Shown here: in pieces, positions 13,355-14,685 of the stretch
How positions within the stretch are numbered: the first letter of the stretch is position 1
How the letters are laid out: every line of letters starts with the position of its first letter
From: a bacterium
Lineage (GTDB): Bacteria > UBP15 > UBA6099 > JAJRTR01
Assembly: GCA_024278215.1 (NCBI GenBank)
Contig: JAJRTR010000002.1
Span: 1 to 14,685 of the forward strand
Reading direction: 5' to 3'
Length of the DNA stretch: 14,685 nt
Program-made: the position numbers and the translations under genes
Notes under the pieces: generated by a model
Seen by the model: the letters and a program-made list of their open reading frames with translations, nothing else
Databases searched by the model: none
What the model was told of the DNA's origin: nothing

Positions 13355-14434
13355 TCAGTCTCTTAAATAGGTTTTTCTGACCTGAACGCCGAGGCCGGGA
13401 TGGGTGGGTACTGTGATCATGCCTCTTTCGACAGTAAGACCGCTGGATATAATTTTCTGGTCGAGTGCGAGGCACGAATCCATGTCGGCGTATTGGACAG
13501 CAGGGTGTGAGAGTGCGAGATGCGCTGCCGCCGTGGCGGATATGGGTGTTTCGCCGGCTGTGCCGATTACTACAATAACGTCTGAAATACGGGCCAGTTC
13601 ACATATACGCCGCGCCGGCGTGAGGCCACCGCATTTCATGAGCTTGATTTTTACTGCTCCTATCCCATTTTTTATCAACTCAGCCGTTTCCGACTCGTTT
13701 ACAGCCGATTCATCCGCCACTACCGGAACCGGGCATTCTTCAGATAATTTCAACAATCCGTCGATGTCGTCGCGAGCAACAGGCTGCTCGAAAAGCTGGA
13801 GGCTCTTACCCGTTTCCAACATGACTTCTCGCGCGTCTTCTTCAGTATAGCCGCCACGCGCGTCAAGCCTGATTGCAATATTTCTTCCGAAATCGCGTTT
13901 CAGCGCCCGGATTCGCTCGATATCTTCCGCAGCGTTGCCGCCGACGAGTTTCAAGACCGAAAAACCTTTGTTGTATATTTCATTTGCATAAGCGGTGGTT
14001 GTCTCGGGGTCGGAAAGTTCGACCGTGCCGGAAGTGGGCATATCGAAGCGGAACGGGCCGAGAACGGAAACGAGCGCGGCGGCGAGTTGTTTTGCCCAGA
14101 TATCGTGGAGCGCAATATCTACGGCAGCACGCGCGGCAGGCGCATCGGGGCACATTTCGCCAACCTCCTCGAACAGTGCGCGCACAGGTCTCATGCCATG
14201 TTCCACGAGGTGCGGTTCGATAGTATTCTTTATGGCATCAACGGTTTTTTCGATGTCTTCGCCCGTGTCGTCGGTGCATGGAGCAGCGCAGCCCCAGCCG
14301 CTGTAACCCGTATCTGACGCGATATTTACTATTATCTTTTCACTGGCGGTCTCACCTTCTTCAGCACTCTTTTCCTTCTTCGGCATATCTACCCTGAAAA
14401 GATGCACCGCGTCTATACGTAAAGGTTCAATCAT
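13355..14434 (-). CDS. Dipeptide (L-Ala-D/L-Glu) epimerase-like enolase-superfamily protein
   Basis: 359 residues from ATG at 14434, with AGGAG 6 nt upstream; an upstream in-frame TTG at 14455 lacks a site. Family members epimerise L-Ala-D-Glu from murein turnover. The capping domain (1-120) is followed by a TIM barrel. Metal ligands are Asp191 (IRLDARGGYT), Glu216 (LFEQPV) and Asp241 (VVADES). Lys264 in VKIKLMKCGGL matches the Lys268 base of B. subtilis YkfB. The DxD dipeptide-ammonium site appears as ADMD (317-319). The KxK motif on barrel strand 2 is KLV here (Lys162, Val164), so the second-face catalytic lysine is missing. It lies 141 nt upstream of the SteB-like gene, possibly a shared envelope context. 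Function as a true epimerase is uncertain because of the substitution. Confidence 0.88.
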   Translation of the reverse strand: MIEPLRIDAVHLFRVDMPKKEKSAEEGETASEKIIVNIASDTGYSGWGCAAPCTDDTGEDIEKTVDAIKNTIEPHLVEHGMRPVRALFEEVGEMCPDAPAARAAVDIALHDIWAKQLAAALVSVLGPFRFDMPTSGTVELSDPETTTAYANEIYNKGFSVLKLVGGNAAEDIERIRALKRDFGRNIAIRLDARGGYTEEDAREVMLETGKSLQLFEQPVARDDIDGLLKLSEECPVPVVADESAVNESETAELIKNGIGAVKIKLMKCGGLTPARRICELARISDVIVVIGTAGETPISATAAAHLALSHPAVQYADMDSCLALDQKIISSGLTVERGMITVPTHPGLGVQVRKTYLRD

Positions 14435-14584
14435 AAGGTTCTCCTGTTGCCGCAACCTTGACGCTGTTGATTTTTACGTATTTCGGCAGGTTCCGGTCCG
14501 TCTCAAGCCCGTTCATATTTTAAGAATATCCGACATTATCAACAGAGCCAATTGCAAAATTATGTTCGTAGCGAGGTCGAGCGA

Positions 14585-14681
14585 AATTGTTCAGAGCAAG
14601 GCGGAGGTGTAAAATCCTCGCAGGCGTACTTGTAGAGTACGTCGAGGACGATTTCGCGCCGACAACGCAGCTATGGACAAT
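14585..14681. repeat. Long imperfect inverted repeat (candidate extragenic mobile-type repeat)
   Basis: About 97 nt fold back on themselves. Outer arms are ATTGTTCAGAGC (14586-14597) and AGCTATGGACAAT (14669-14681). The inner arms are CCTCG (14616-14620) with CGAGG (14643-14647), and GTACT (14626-14630) with AGTAC (14636-14640), around a TGTAG loop. Middle segments are partly complementary. It lies upstream of the epimerase gene and may continue beyond the window edge. It resembles dispersed hairpin repeats I recall from uncultured bacterial genomes. There is only one copy here. Confidence 0.55.
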
Positions 14682-14685
14682 AGCA

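Noticed and set aside
14455-14685. Promoter for the epimerase gene (TTGATA near 14540)
   Set aside because: The best -10 candidates at 17-18 nt (AATATG/ATATGA) are poor, so no call was made.

Overview
The window is a bacterial chromosomal segment, GC-rich in its genes and visibly AT-rich in a few intergenic stretches. Every recognisable long gene lies on the minus strand, so transcription runs from high to low coordinates. The only plausible plus-strand units are a 69-residue Cys-rich protein (9069-9278) and a candidate small RNA (about 11543-11680). Ribosome-binding sites are mostly canonical (GGAGG-like), and TTG and GTG starts occur. No transposase, integrase, phage gene, CRISPR array, tRNA or rRNA was seen. 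The gene set is mainly housekeeping, from a non-enterobacterial bacterium. The small CxxC protein and the extragenic hairpin repeats remind me of uncultured deltaproteobacterial-type (Desulfobacterota-like) genomes, but that placement is a weak impression.

Layout in transcription order, from the right edge. 14685-14435 holds an imperfect inverted repeat. 14434-13355 encodes an L-Ala-D/L-Glu (dipeptide) epimerase-like enolase-superfamily protein that lacks the second lysine of the KxK motif. 13213-11658 is a two-gene unit with overlapping stop and start: a membrane-anchored coiled-coil protein of the MctB/SteB family, then a GT2 glycosyltransferase. 11657-11278 is AT-rich and holds an orphan plus-strand promoter-hairpin-terminator arrangement and one copy of a short dispersed hairpin repeat. 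11277-9222 encodes a secreted alpha/beta-hydrolase and MnmA (tRNA 2-thiouridylase), 7 nt apart.

Next comes a compact histidine cluster, hisH-hisA-hisF-hisI (8904-6339). Its promoter sits so close to the hisH ATG that the mRNA should be leaderless. Two more copies of the hairpin repeat and a 20-bp palindrome fill the gap to miaB-mutS (6163-2286). That pair overlaps by 4 nt and couples a tRNA A37 methylthiotransferase to mismatch recognition. The left end (2177-1) carries a secreted protein with three identically spaced four-cysteine modules, followed 17 nt later by an iron-type alcohol dehydrogenase that runs off the window.

Functionally the window combines histidine biosynthesis (IGP synthase HisFH, plus HisA and HisI), tRNA modification (MnmA at U34, MiaB at A37), DNA repair (MutS), possible cell-envelope or murein-peptide metabolism (epimerase, SteB-like protein, GT2), and secreted or redox functions (Cys-repeat protein, hydrolase, Fe-ADH). 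The least explained items are the three-module Cys-repeat protein, the candidate sRNA, the small CxxC protein, the lysine-deficient epimerase and the dispersed hairpins.
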